From Micromonospora parva (lineage in GTDB: Bacteria; Actinomycetota; Actinomycetes; Mycobacteriales; Micromonosporaceae): a DNA stretch of 64,000 bases. Below are positions 34,006 to 44,400 of this stretch, one piece after another (the stretch's first letter is position 1; the number at the start of each line of letters is the position of its first letter). The notes under the pieces are model-generated. The model was not told the DNA's origin. It ran no database searches and saw only the letters and a list, made by a program, of their open reading frames with translations. The stretch is from contig NZ_JNZS01000002.1 in assembly GCF_000718515.1 (NCBI RefSeq), positions 186,001 through 250,000 on the forward strand, given 5' to 3'. A program made the translations under genes and the position numbers.

Positions 34006-34143
34006 TCAGTTGGTACGTGACTGCCAGCGGCGGCCGTCGTCGCTGGGCTTCCAGTCGGCCGAGTCGTGGCTGTCGACGGTGAGGCCGGCCGCCGAGGCGG
34101 CGACGAGCAGGACGAGGAACAGGAGGAAGAACAGGAACTCCAT
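34006..34143 (-). CDS. 45-residue single-helix membrane protein
   Basis: ATG 34141-34143 encodes a strongly hydrophobic N-terminus (MEFLFFLLFLVLLVAASAAG) followed by a short polar tail (HDSADWKPSDDGRRWQSRTN). The composition, with a clear boundary between helix and polar tail, argues that it is expressed. The Shine-Dalgarno is weak. It is divergent from the GlxA-type regulator gene. Function unknown. Confidence 0.5.
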   Translation of the reverse strand: MEFLFFLLFLVLLVAASAAGLTVDSHDSADWKPSDDGRRWQSRTN

Positions 34144-34236
34144 GGCGGCGCTCGCTTTCGCATGGTTGCTGTCGGTTTCGCCGCCGGTGCGCACCGGACT
34201 GAGACCAGTCTGCGACCTGCCGGAGCAACCGGACAG

Positions 34237-34250
34237 TGGCAGGAATGCCA
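34237..34250. promoter_or_regulatory. palindrome upstream of the GlxA-type regulator
   Basis: TGGCA-GGAA-TGCCA, a perfect 5-bp inverted repeat. It forms part of a wider gapped inverted repeat with CTGCCACCTGT at 34266-34276, 18 bp before the regulator start. Possible autoregulatory site. Confidence 0.35.
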
Positions 34251-34293
34251 TTGGTCATCGATTTACTGCCACCTGTCGGGTTACCCTCGTCAC

Positions 34294-35256
34294 ATGCTGC
34301 GGTCAGTTGCCGTCCTCGCCCTCGACCAGGTCGCTCCCTTCGAGCTCGGCGTACTCGCCGAGGTGTTCGGCACCGACCGGACGGCCGACGGTTTCCCCGC
34401 CTACCGCTTCCAGGTGTGCAGCCCCGACGGCGATCCCGTGCGGACCTCGTCCGGCTTCCACCTGACCCCACACGCGGACCTCGGCCCGGTCGACGAGGCC
34501 GACCTGGTGGCCATCCCCGCGCACAGCCAGGGCACCACCGTCCCCGGCCCGGTGCTCGACGCGCTACGCCGTGCCGACGCCCGCGGAGCGCACCTGTTCA
34601 GCGTCTGCTCCGGAGCCTTCCTGCTCGGCGAGGCCGGCCTGCTCGACGACCGCGAGTGCACGACCCACTGGCGGTACGTGGACGAGCTGCAACGCCGCCA
34701 CCCCCGCGCCCGGGTGCGCTGCAACTCGCTCTACGTCCAGGACGGCCGGCTCCTCACCAGCGCCGGCACCGCGGCCGGCATCGACGCGTGCCTGCACCTG
34801 ATCCGCCAGGAACACGGCTCGGCCACCGCGACCCGGCTGGCCCGGCGGATGGTGGTCCCGCCGCACCGCGACGGCGGCCAGTCCCAGTACGTCGAGGCGC
34901 CCATCCCGAAGGCGCCCGAGGCACCCACCCTCGAACCGGTGCTGGAGTGGATGATGGGCCACCTGGACCGGACGATCACCGTGGAGGAGCTGGCCGCCCG
35001 CGCCGGCATGGCACCCCGCACGTTCGCCCGCCGGTTCCGCGCCGAAACCGGCACCACCCCGCACGACTGGCTCACCAACCAGCGGGTGCTGCTCGCCCGC
35101 CGGCTGCTGGAGGAGACCCCGTTGAGCGTGGAGGCGGTCGCCGACCAGTCCGGCTTCGGCGACGCCGCCGCGCTCCGGCACCACTTCAGCCGCCGGGTCG
35201 GCGCCACCCCGCACAGCTACCGGACCACCTTCCGGGACCGGGCACACAGCGGCTGA
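34294..35256 (+). CDS. GlxA-family AraC-type regulator with DJ-1/PfpI domain
   Basis: 320-aa regulator. The N-terminal domain (about residues 1-185) is of the DJ-1/PfpI glutamine-amidotransferase type (VLALDQVAPFELGVLAEVFG, HLFSVCSGAFLLGEAGLLD with the nucleophile-elbow Cys, TSAGTAAGIDACLHLI). The C-terminal AraC domain has both helix-turn-helix motifs (ITVEELAARAGMAPRTFARRFRAETGTTPHDWL and LSVEAVADQSGFGDAAALRHHF). Such proteins usually sense a small molecule and activate nearby catabolic genes, but no clear target is adjacent. It converges with tilS with a 9-bp gap. Confidence 0.92.
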   Translation: MLRSVAVLALDQVAPFELGVLAEVFGTDRTADGFPAYRFQVCSPDGDPVRTSSGFHLTPHADLGPVDEADLVAIPAHSQGTTVPGPVLDALRRADARGAHLFSVCSGAFLLGEAGLLDDRECTTHWRYVDELQRRHPRARVRCNSLYVQDGRLLTSAGTAAGIDACLHLIRQEHGSATATRLARRMVVPPHRDGGQSQYVEAPIPKAPEAPTLEPVLEWMMGHLDRTITVEELAARAGMAPRTFARRFRAETGTTPHDWLTNQRVLLARRLLEETPLSVEAVADQSGFGDAAALRHHFSRRVGATPHSYRTTFRDRAHSG

Positions 35257-35265
35257 CCGGACAGC

Positions 35266-36246
35266 TCAGCCCGGGGTCAGCCGGCCGTCGCGGCGCAGCA
35301 CCCGGACACCCCCGGGCAGGTCGGCCGGGCCCTGACCGTGCCAATCGGTGACCAGGGCGTCCAGTGCGGCGACGTGCCGGTGCGACAGCGCGCCCGGCAG
35401 CGCGCCCAACTCACGGGCCCAGACGTGCAGCACCCGACCGCGTACGGCGGGCACCAGGCCCAGCAGCGCCGCAACGGACAGCCCTCCGTCGGGACGCCGG
35501 GCCGCCGCCAGCGCCGCCCCCGCCAACTCGTCGAGCGCGGCGTTGTCGGCGGCCACCAGCCGGGCGGTACGCGCGAGGTTGTCCACCACGCCGGGACCGA
35601 GCGCCCGCACCAGCGCCGGCAGCAGGTCGGCCCGCACCCTCGACCGGGCGTACGACGGGTCGGTGTTGTGCGGGTCCTGCCACGGACTCAGCCCGAGCAC
35701 GGCGCAGGCGGCCCGCGTCTGCTCCCGACCGACCTCCAGCAGCGGGCGCAGCAGCGGCACCCCGCCCAGATCCCGCCGGGCGGGCATCCCGGCCAGCCCG
35801 CGCGGGCCGGCGCCCCGGGCGAGCGCGAGCAGCACCGTCTCCGCCTGGTCGTCGCGGGTGTGCCCGGTGAGCACCGCTACCGCGTTCTGCTGCCGGGCCA
35901 CCTCGGTCAGCGCCTGGTAGCGGGCCTCACGGGCAGCCGCCTCCGGCCCGCCGGGGCGCCCGGCCACCTGCACCCGGACCACGGTCGCCGACGCGAATCC
36001 AACCTCCCGACCCCAGGCGGCCACCGCCTCCGCGCGGGCCGCGGAGCCGTCCTGCAAGCCGTGGTCGACGGTGACGAGCGTCGCGGTACGGCCCAGCCGA
36101 GGTGCCACGAACACGGTGGCCGCAGCAAGCGCCAACGAGTCAGCCCCACCGGAGCAGGCGACCAGCACACCGCCGGACGGCAGATCGGTCAGGGCGCGGC
36201 GTACCGCCACCCGGATCGCGGCCACCGGCGGGGCGAGCGCGGCCAC
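35266..36246 (-). CDS. tilS: tRNA(Ile)-lysidine synthetase
   Basis: 326-aa enzyme that converts C34 of tRNA-Ile(CAU) to lysidine so that it reads AUA. The PP-loop motif VLVACSGGADSLALAAA is at about residues 27-43, followed by VDHGLQ and GHTRDDQAETVLLALARGAG. The TilS central segment (DPSYARSRVRADLLPAL) and a short C-terminal part are present. The start is GTG 36244-36246; an in-frame GTG 7 codons later is also possible. It lies 10 bp after the metalloprotease stop. Confidence 0.94.
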   Translation of the reverse strand: MAALAPPVAAIRVAVRRALTDLPSGGVLVACSGGADSLALAAATVFVAPRLGRTATLVTVDHGLQDGSAARAEAVAAWGREVGFASATVVRVQVAGRPGGPEAAAREARYQALTEVARQQNAVAVLTGHTRDDQAETVLLALARGAGPRGLAGMPARRDLGGVPLLRPLLEVGREQTRAACAVLGLSPWQDPHNTDPSYARSRVRADLLPALVRALGPGVVDNLARTARLVAADNAALDELAGAALAAARRPDGGLSVAALLGLVPAVRGRVLHVWARELGALPGALSHRHVAALDALVTDWHGQGPADLPGGVRVLRRDGRLTPG

Positions 36247-36256
36247 CGGCGGGTGA

Positions 36257-37327
36257 TCAGCCGGCGGCCGGGACGGTGCCGGCCGGGCCGTGCACCCGCG
36301 CGACCCAGGCGTCCGGGTCGCCCAACTCCGACAGTCGGGGCAGGGTCAGCGGCGAGTTGAAGATCGAATTGAAGCCGTCCATGCCGACCCGCTCCACCAC
36401 GCCGTGCACGAACTTGCGCCCCTCGGCGTACTGGCGCATCTTGACGTCCACCCCGAGCAGCCGGCGAATCGCCTTCTCCAGCGGGTTGCCCGCCTCCCGG
36501 CGACGGTTGAACGACGCCCGGATCCGCTCGACGCTCGGGATCACCTGCGGACCGACGCCGTCCATCACGAACTCGGCGTGCCCTTCCAGCAGGGTCATCA
36601 ACGCGGTGAGCCGGTCCAGGACCGCCCGCTGCGCCGGGGTCTGCACGATGTCCAGCACGCTGGTGCGGCTCTCCGGGTCACGGACCGCCTCGGACAACGT
36701 GGCCACCCCGCGCCGCAACCGCTCGACCAGGTGCTCGCTCCCGCTGGACGAGGCGTCCACGAACGCCTGCACCTCGCTGAGGAAGTAGGCCCGCATCCAC
36801 GGCACGGCCGTGAACTGGGTGCGGTGGGTGACCTCGTGCAGACACACCCAGAGACGGAAGTCCCGAGGATCGGCGCCGAGCTTGCGTTCCACCTCGACGA
36901 TGTTCGGTGCGACGAGCAGCAGCTGGCCCGGCTCGGCCGAGAAGACCTCGTACTGGCCGAGCACCCGGCCGGAGAGGTAGGCCAGCACCGTGCCGGCCTG
37001 CACCCCGGTCAGCCGGGACCCGATCGCCTCGGTCAACGCTCCCGGTTGCTTGTCGCCGGAGAGCCGACTCACCAGCGGGGTGATCACCTCGCGGAGCCCG
37101 GCGATGTTGGTCGCCGCCCAGTCGCGGCGATCGACCACCCGGACCGGCGGATGCGACACCTGCGCCCGCAGCCCCGTGTAGTCGGCCACGTGCCCGGCCG
37201 CCTCGTCGGTCAGCCGGCGCAGGTCGCCGACCACGTCGGTGGCTTCGGCATACGACACGCGGGGGCCAGACTTGCTCAACGCCCCCGCCGTGGCGGCGGC
37301 CAGATCCCAGTCCACGAACTGCGCCAT
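36257..37327 (-). CDS. zinc-dependent metalloprotease of the DUF2342 family
   Basis: 356-aa protein with an HExxH zinc site in LWVCLHEVTHRTQFTAVPWMR and a second conserved acidic/His segment LLEGHAEFVMDGVG, both typical of the DUF2342 family that is sometimes labelled coenzyme F420 biosynthesis-associated. This family sits next to tilS and dacB in most actinobacteria. The ATG at 37325-37327 (MAQFVDWDLAAATAG) matches the usual N-terminus. No signal peptide; the substrate is unknown. Confidence 0.92.
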   Translation of the reverse strand: MAQFVDWDLAAATAGALSKSGPRVSYAEATDVVGDLRRLTDEAAGHVADYTGLRAQVSHPPVRVVDRRDWAATNIAGLREVITPLVSRLSGDKQPGALTEAIGSRLTGVQAGTVLAYLSGRVLGQYEVFSAEPGQLLLVAPNIVEVERKLGADPRDFRLWVCLHEVTHRTQFTAVPWMRAYFLSEVQAFVDASSSGSEHLVERLRRGVATLSEAVRDPESRTSVLDIVQTPAQRAVLDRLTALMTLLEGHAEFVMDGVGPQVIPSVERIRASFNRRREAGNPLEKAIRRLLGVDVKMRQYAEGRKFVHGVVERVGMDGFNSIFNSPLTLPRLSELGDPDAWVARVHGPAGTVPAAG

Positions 37328-37419
37328 GGACCCACCGTACCCGCGCCGCGACACCCCGGCCCGGGCTCGCGCCCTCGATCGACACCGATGGCGACCGCGT
37401 CCCGCCGCAGCGGCGCAGG

Positions 37420-39255
37420 TCAGCCGCAGCCGCAACCGGCCAGCGCGGCGGTGATCCGGTCCAGCGCCGGCTGGGCGGTCTCCCTGCCCCCCGGCACCTT
37501 GTCGGTGAGCACCGCGAAGGTCAACAACCGACCGTCGGCGGTGGTGACCAGGCCCGCGATGGAGTGCACCTGGGTCAGCGTGCCGGTCTTGGCCCGGACG
37601 CTACCCGCGCCGGCGGCGGTGCCAGCGGTGTTGCGGTAGCGCTCGTTCAGCGTCCCGGACCAACCGCCCACCGGCAGACCACCGAAGACACCTGCCAACT
37701 CCGGGTGGTCCGGGCTGGCGGCCAACCGGATCAGATCGGTCAGCAGCGACGGGCTGATCCGGTTACGACGGGACAGGCCACTGCCGTCGGAGACGCTGAT
37801 CTCGTCGGCGGGCAGGCCCAACTCCGCCACCTCGGCGTCCATGGCTGCGGCACCCCCGTCGAACGAGGCCGGCTGGTTGCGGGCCAACGCGACCTGACGG
37901 GCGAGCGCCTCGGCGACCAGGTTGTCGCTCTCGCTGATCATCACGTCCACGAGCCGGATCAGCGGCGGAGACTGCACCACGCCCAACTCGGTTCCCGGCG
38001 CCGGGCTGGGGCCCGCCGCGGCCTGGGCCGGGGCCGAGCCACGCTTCACGGCGTCGGTCGGCACTCCGAGCAACCGGGCGAACGCCTTGCCGGCGGCCAG
38101 GTCCGGCTCGGCGAAGCGCTGGGCGGACCCGTGTTCGACGCTCGGGTCCGTACGCGCGCCGTCGGTCATCAACGCGGTCACCGCGCCGCCCGACCCACCG
38201 GTGGGGATGTCGTCGTCCCAGCCCGGGCCGTAGACCGGCCCGGAGTAGACCGAGCCGTCGACGGTGACGCTCGTCGGCGGTGTCCCGCCGAGCGCGGAAC
38301 GCACCTGGGCGGCCAGATCGTCGAGCCGTGCCGCGCCCGGGTAGTAGCCCTTCTTGTCGATCGCCAGGGTCGGGTCACCGCCACCGACGATCACCACCTC
38401 GCCAGCCTTCGCGCCGGCCACCGCACGAGTGGGGATCCGGTAGCCGGGCCCCCGGGCTGCCAGCACCGTCACCGCGGTCACCAGCTTGGTCACCGAGGCG
38501 GGGACGGTGCCGTCGTCCGCCCCCTTGGCGAACAGCGTCTGACCGGTGATCACGTCGGCGACCGACACGTTCACCCGGTCACCCAGGGCGGCGACGCCGA
38601 CCAGGGGATCGAGCACGGCACTGACCCCCTCGGGGGTGGGCACCGGGGCGTTCGAATCGGGGCCGGCCAGCACCTCCGACGGGGCGGGGTCCGGGGGCAC
38701 GCCGCCCGCGTTCGGCCCGGCCGCGGCGTCGTCGCCCAGCCACCCGGCGACCGGGCCGGGACGGGTGATCACCACTGCGACGCTGGCGAGCACCAGCACG
38801 AGCACGGCGGCCAGCACCAGCGGCAACCGCCGGCGGCGCGACGCGGGCGAGGGCTGCGGGGTGGGCGTGGCGCCGGCCGGTGCCGGCAACGCGGAGATCG
38901 GCGGGCCCACCGGGGGGACCCCACCGGGGCCGGCACCGACCGAGGGGCTGACCGGCGCCGGGCTGACCGGGACCGTGGCACTGCCGCGCGGCGGGCCGCT
39001 CACCGGCCGCTCGCCGGCGACTACCGGGAAGTGACCGGTGTTCGGGGTCGGTGACGCCGGACCGGCCGGCGGACGCCAGGGCAGCGGCGGGGGCCGTTCG
39101 GGCACCGTCTCCGGTGCCGTGTTCGGTGCCTCGGGAGCCCGTGGGAGGTGTGCCTCCGGCACCGGGACCCGTCCCTTGGCACTGCCCGAGCCGGATCGTC
39201 CGGTACCGTGCGCGGAGCCCCCGTCCGGGCGGTAGTGTGAATCTTCCCTCCCCAC
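37420..39255 (-). CDS. dacB: D-alanyl-D-alanine carboxypeptidase/endopeptidase (PBP4, S13 family)
   Basis: 611-aa peptidoglycan-trimming enzyme. It has a Pro-rich cytoplasmic N-terminus of about 140 residues, one membrane anchor ([22 protein letters not shown]) and an extracytoplasmic S13 domain. The active-site motifs are SVTK (SxxK, near residue 251), SESDN (SxN, near 440) and KTG in [15 protein letters not shown] (near 555). The start is GTG 39253-39255. The long cytoplasmic tail is typical of actinomycete DacB proteins and could be a regulatory region. Confidence 0.93.
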   Translation of the reverse strand: MGREDSHYRPDGGSAHGTGRSGSGSAKGRVPVPEAHLPRAPEAPNTAPETVPERPPPLPWRPPAGPASPTPNTGHFPVVAGERPVSGPPRGSATVPVSPAPVSPSVGAGPGGVPPVGPPISALPAPAGATPTPQPSPASRRRRLPLVLAAVLVLVLASVAVVITRPGPVAGWLGDDAAAGPNAGGVPPDPAPSEVLAGPDSNAPVPTPEGVSAVLDPLVGVAALGDRVNVSVADVITGQTLFAKGADDGTVPASVTKLVTAVTVLAARGPGYRIPTRAVAGAKAGEVVIVGGGDPTLAIDKKGYYPGAARLDDLAAQVRSALGGTPPTSVTVDGSVYSGPVYGPGWDDDIPTGGSGGAVTALMTDGARTDPSVEHGSAQRFAEPDLAAGKAFARLLGVPTDAVKRGSAPAQAAAGPSPAPGTELGVVQSPPLIRLVDVMISESDNLVAEALARQVALARNQPASFDGGAAAMDAEVAELGLPADEISVSDGSGLSRRNRISPSLLTDLIRLAASPDHPELAGVFGGLPVGGWSGTLNERYRNTAGTAAGAGSVRAKTGTLTQVHSIAGLVTTADGRLLTFAVLTDKVPGGRETAQPALDRITAALAGCGCG

Positions 39256-39297
39256 GACCCCCTCCTCCCCCAGCGAAAATCGGCTTGGGTGACACTA

Positions 39298-39310
39298 CTT
39301 CGGTCCGAAG
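39298..39310. promoter_or_regulatory. palindrome between dacB and ppa
   Basis: CTTCGG-T-CCGAAG, a perfect 6-bp inverted repeat 42 bp before dacB and about 100 bp before ppa, in their shared divergent region. It is a candidate operator. Confidence 0.4.
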
Positions 39311-39407
39311 ACTATGCGGCGGCCGGAGTCGGCGGGTGGGCATTCACCTGTCCGGAGGGCAGCCAGTGGTTCCGTTAGCCAGCGTGGGCAGACGAGGGAG
39401 CGTGCAG

Positions 39408-39914
39408 ATGGATTTCGACGTGACGGTTGAGATCCCCAAAGGTCACCGGAACAAGTACGAGGTGGACCACAAGACCGGCCGGATCCGGTTGGACCGCACG
39501 CTCTTCACCTCCACCCAGTACCCGGCCGACTACGGGTTCATCGAGGGCACGCTGGGCGAGGACGGCGACCCGCTGGACGCCCTCGTGCTGGTCCCCGAAC
39601 CGACCTTCCCGGGTTGTCTGATCCGCTGCCGCACCATCGGCATGTTCCGGATGACCGACGAGAAGGGCGGGGACGACAAGGTCCTCTGCGTGCCCTACGA
39701 GGACCCGCGCCAGGAGCACCTGCGCGACATCCACCACCTGGGCGAGTTCGACCGCCTGGAGATCCAGCACTTCTTCGAGGTGTACAAGGACCTGGAGCCC
39801 GGCAAGTCGGTGGAGGGCGCGACCTGGGTCGGCCGCACCGAGGCCGAGGCCGAGATCGTGGCCTCCTACCAGCGGGCCAGGGACGCCGAGGCGCGCGGCG
39901 AGACCATCCACTGA
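39408..39914 (+). CDS. ppa: inorganic pyrophosphatase
   Basis: 168-aa family I soluble pyrophosphatase. It has the substrate-binding segments [18 protein letters not shown] and [22 protein letters not shown], which carries the metal-binding Asp cluster, and [14 protein letters not shown] 39408 follows GGGAG. It is divergent from dacB and converges with eccD. Confidence 0.97.
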   Translation: MDFDVTVEIPKGHRNKYEVDHKTGRIRLDRTLFTSTQYPADYGFIEGTLGEDGDPLDALVLVPEPTFPGCLIRCRTIGMFRMTDEKGGDDKVLCVPYEDPRQEHLRDIHHLGEFDRLEIQHFFEVYKDLEPGKSVEGATWVGRTEAEAEIVASYQRARDAEARGETIH

Positions 39915-39945
39915 CACACCCTGACGCACCGGGCCCGAGGGTCGC

Positions 39946-41349
39946 TCAACCGAGCAGCCCTCTGGCCCGGTCGTACAGGTCGAGCACCGCGCAGGCGATC
40001 GGCACCACTGCCACCACCAGTGCCGTGTCGGTGAGGTCCGCGACCCTCCCGACGTACGGCGAGACCGGCCGGCGGGCGTACCCGGTGCCGCTGGCGACCG
40101 CCACCACGGCCAGTGCCGCCCCGCCGAGGACCAGCACCAACCGCCCGGTCTCGTCGGCCCGACCGACCAGCGCCGCGCCCAGCACCGCGTAGCCGGCCAG
40201 CCCGGCGAGCACCGTCGGCACCCGCTGCCGCAGCGCCACGAACAGCCGCGACCGCAGCAACAGCACGGCCGACGTGACCGCCACCAGCACCCGACCGGCG
40301 GTGCCACCGGAAACCACGAGTACGACCGCTGTGGCCGCCGCCAGCAGGGCGTGGCCGATCAGCATCCCGGTGAGCATCTCCTCGGTGCGGATCACCGCGG
40401 CGTGCACCCGGCCCCGGTCCGGCAGGTCCCGGGCCCGCTCCGGCTCCGGCGCGGGCGTCGAAGCCGGCAGGGTGATCGGCGGCAGCGGCAACTTGCCCAG
40501 CCGGATGGCCAGCAGCGGGATCACGCCGACGGCGAAGACCAGTGCGCTGAGCAGCACCGCCGCCGTACCGGCCGTGGTCATCACCAGCGCACCGAGCGCG
40601 GCCCCCGCACCGATCAGCCCGACAGTGACACCGGCCACGAAGACCCGCAGTCGGCTGGCCACCCCGAGGAAACCGATCAGCGCCACCAGCAGCAGCGCGA
40701 CCGAGCCGGCCAGCAGTTCCGGAGCGCCCACCCAGCGGGCCGGCCCGAACGGTCCGACCGGGTCGCCGGAGCCGATCGCCAGGGCTCCGGCCGTGAACGC
40801 GTAGGGCAGCGCGTAGCCGCCGAGCGTCGCCCCGGCGGCGCCGTCGCCGTTGGCCCGGGAGGCCACCGTGGCGGCGACGGTGAGCACCAGCGCCACCGCG
40901 CCGGCCGCCAGCCAACCGGCCCGGTGGGTCGGTCCACCGGCGAGCAGCGCGAGCAGTCCGACAGCGAGCGGTACGGCGGCACCGGCCAGACCGGCCGCCC
41001 GGGTGGCGGTGGGCGACCAGGCGCCACCCCGGCGACGGGCACCCTCGGCGATCGCCTCGATGACGTCGTCGTACTCCAACTCGGGCCAGTGGGCGCGGGC
41101 CGGCACGAGGTGCAGCACCTCACCGTCGCGGACCCCCTGCGGCAACAACGCCTGTGCCGTCACCAGCAGCGCCCCGTCGGTGCGGCGGAGCACCCAACCG
41201 CCGTGCTGCTCGCCGTCGTCGGCCAGCCCGACACCGGCGTGTCGGAGCACGTCGGGCAGCAGCTCGGCCAGCGGCACCTGCTCCGGCAGGGCGACGTCCA
41301 CCCGTCGTTGCGGCGCGCTGATGGTGACGCGTGCCAGCCCGGTAGTCAT
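39946..41349 (-). CDS. eccD: type VII secretion integral membrane protein EccD
   Basis: 467-aa core channel subunit. The N-terminal ubiquitin-like domain (about residues 1-90: LARVTISAPQRRVDVALPEQVPLAELLPDVLRHAG) is followed by YDDVIEAIAEGARRRGGAWSP and about eleven membrane helices. ATG 41347-41349. It is divergent from eccC with a 101-bp shared upstream region. The usual partners EccB and EccE are not in the window. Confidence 0.92.
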   Translation of the reverse strand: MTTGLARVTISAPQRRVDVALPEQVPLAELLPDVLRHAGVGLADDGEQHGGWVLRRTDGALLVTAQALLPQGVRDGEVLHLVPARAHWPELEYDDVIEAIAEGARRRGGAWSPTATRAAGLAGAAVPLAVGLLALLAGGPTHRAGWLAAGAVALVLTVAATVASRANGDGAAGATLGGYALPYAFTAGALAIGSGDPVGPFGPARWVGAPELLAGSVALLLVALIGFLGVASRLRVFVAGVTVGLIGAGAALGALVMTTAGTAAVLLSALVFAVGVIPLLAIRLGKLPLPPITLPASTPAPEPERARDLPDRGRVHAAVIRTEEMLTGMLIGHALLAAATAVVLVVSGGTAGRVLVAVTSAVLLLRSRLFVALRQRVPTVLAGLAGYAVLGAALVGRADETGRLVLVLGGAALAVVAVASGTGYARRPVSPYVGRVADLTDTALVVAVVPIACAVLDLYDRARGLLG

Positions 41350-41450
41350 CGACTGATCTCCATATCGAGTGGGATCGGAGGCTGCGCGGACGACAGGACT
41401 TTACCTACCATGAGCCAGGCTCGGGTTACCCAGCGCTGTCAGGAGGCCGA

Positions 41451-44400
41451 GTGTCCACCGTCGTCATCAAGCGCCCACCACGCCGACCAGCGCCGGAGAT
41501 TCCCGCCGGTGAGGTGTCGGTGGAGGCGCCGCCGGAGATCCCCGTGGTGACCGGTGGACGGTGGCAGCAGATGCTCATGGTGCTGCCCATGCTCGGCGGC
41601 ACGGTGGCGATGGCGATGATGTTCGGCCGCGGTGGCGGCGCCTACTCGTACGTGGTGGGCGGGATGTTCGGGCTCTCCTCGTTGGCGATGCTGGTGACGT
41701 CCTGGGGCAGCGCCTCCGGCACCCCGAAGAAGTCCGAGATGATGGCCGCTCGCAGGGAGTACCTGCGCCACCTGGCCACGCTGCGGCGGCGGGTCCGGCG
41801 GACCGCCGGCCAACAACGGGCCGGGCTCTACTACCGGCACCCGGATCCGGGTCGGCTCTGGTCGACGGTGGACAGCCACCGGGTCTGGGAGCGGCGTCCC
41901 GCCGACCGGGATTTCGCCGTGGTACGCGTCGCCGTCGGGCCGCAGACCCTCGCCACGCCACTCGTCCCACCGGTCACCCGACCGTTGGAGGAGCTTGAGC
42001 CGATGACCGCCGGCGCGCTGCGCCGCTTCCTGGACGCGTACTCAGTGGTGCCGGACCTGCCGGTGGCGCTGTCGCTGCGCAGCTTCGCCCGGGTGCACGT
42101 GCGACCCGCCGGCCGCACCCCGGCGACCACCCCGACCACCGGCGCGCCCCCCAGCGCGGACCCGGCGGCGCAGGCGCTGGTCCGGGCCGTTCTGACCCAA
42201 CTGGCGGTCTTCCACGCCCCCGACGAACTGCTCGTCGCGGTCTGCGCCGGGCCGGAACGCCGTGCCTGCTGGGAGTGGGTGAAGTGGCTCCCGCACGCCC
42301 ACCACCCCACCCGCACCGACGCGCTCGGCCCGGTACGGCTGGTCACCAGCTCCGCCGCCGAACTGGAGTCGCTGCTGGCCGACGTGCTGGCCACCCGGTC
42401 CCGGTTCAGTCCGGCCGGCCCGGCCACCGACGGCCCGCACGTGGTGGTGGTCCTCGACGGCGGCGACCTGACCGGGGCCAGTGAGCTGACCGGCGACGGC
42501 GGCATCGACGCGGTCACCGTGCTGGACCTGGACACTCCGCCGCCCCGACTGCTGGACCGGTACGCGCTGCTGTTGGAGTTGCACGGCCGACGGCTGCACT
42601 CGTGGTCGTCCGACGGGCACGCCGAGGTGGGCACCGCCGACCAGTTGGACCTGGCCGACGCCGAGGCGGTCGCCCGACGGTTGGCGCCGCTGCGCCTCGC
42701 CGGCACGGCCCGTGGGCCGGACGCCCCGTTCCAGGCCGACCTGGGTCTGCCCGAGCTGCTCGGTCTCGGCGACCCGGAGAGCTTCACAGCGGAACAGGGC
42801 TGGTTGCCGCGTTCGGCACGAGACCGGTTGCGGGTGCCGATCGGGGTGGGCGCCGACGGCGGCGCCATCGAGCTGGACCTCAAGGAGTCCGCCCAGGACG
42901 GCATGGGCCCGCACGGCCTGCTCATCGGGGCGACCGGGTCCGGCAAGTCCGAGCTGCTCCGCACGCTGGTGCTGGGGCTCGCCGCCACGCACAGCTCCGA
43001 GCAGCTCAACTTCGTGCTGGTCGACTTCAAGGGTGGGGCCACCTTCGCCTCGTTCGACCGGCTGCCGCACACCGCGGCCGTGATCACCAACCTGGCCGAC
43101 GCGTTGCCACTCGTCGACCGCATGGTGGACGCGATCAACGGGGAGCTGGTCCGCCGTCAGGAGTTGCTGCGGCGCGCCGGCAACTTCGCCAGCGTGCGCG
43201 ACTACGAGCGGGCCCGGGCGGCCGGCAGCCCGCTCGCACCGCTGCCGTCACTGCTGCTGATCTGCGACGAGTTCTCCGAACTGCTCTCCGCCAAGCCCGA
43301 CTTCATCGACCTGTTCGTGCAGATCGGCCGACTGGGCCGGTCGCTCGGCGTGCACCTGCTGCTCGCCAGCCAACGGTTGGAGGAAGGCCGGCTCCGTGGG
43401 TTGGACACCCACCTCTCGTACCGGATCGGGTTGCGCACCTTCTCGGCGCTGGAGTCCCGCACGGTGCTCGGCGTCGCGGACGCCCACGAGCTGCCCCGCT
43501 CGCCGGGCCACGGCTACCTGCGCGCCGGCACCGACCCGCTGGCCCGCTTCAAGGCCGCGTACGTGTCCGGTGCCGTCCGCCGACGGACCGCACCGGGCGT
43601 CGCCGCCGCCGAGGGGGGTGCCCGGCTGCTCACCTTCACCACCCACGTCGTACCGGTGGCCGAGCCGGCGTCCCCGGTCGTACCGGTCGTGACGGAGGAG
43701 GAGGGGGGCAGCACGCTGCTCGACCTGCTGGTGGACCGGCTCGTCGGGCAGGGCCCCCCGGCGCACCAGGTGTGGCTCGCACCGCTCGGTCAGCCGCCGG
43801 CCCTGGACGAGGTGCTCGGCCCGGTCGAGGTGCACCCGAAGCGCGGGCTCACCGTCGGCAACCCGGAGCTGCACGGCGCACTCGGCGTGCCGATGGCGAT
43901 CGTGGACAAACCCTTGGAACAGCGCCGGGACCTGCTCTGGCTGGCACTGGACGGCGCCGCCGGGCACGTCGCGGTGGTCGGTGCGCCGCAGAGCGGCAAG
44001 TCCACCGCCCTGCGCACGCTGATCTGCGCGCTGACGCTCACCCACACGCCGGCCGAGGTGCAGGTCTACTGCCTCGACTTCGGTGGCGGCGGGCTGGCCG
44101 CACTGCGCGACCTCCCGCACGTGGGCGGTGTGACCGGCCGCGCCGACCCGACCGCGGTACGACGCACCGTCGGCGAGATGACCACCCTGCTGGTCGATCG
44201 GGAACGCCGCTTCGCGGAGTTGGGCGTGGAGTCGATGGCCGCGTACCGGCAGCGGCGAGCGGCGGCGGGGACGGCCGGCCAGCCGGGCGTCGACCCGTAC
44301 GGTGACGTGTTCCTGGTGATCGACGGGTGGAGCACCATCCGCGGCGAGTACGACGACCTGGAGCCACTCGTCACCGACCTGGCCACCCGGGGCCTGTCGT

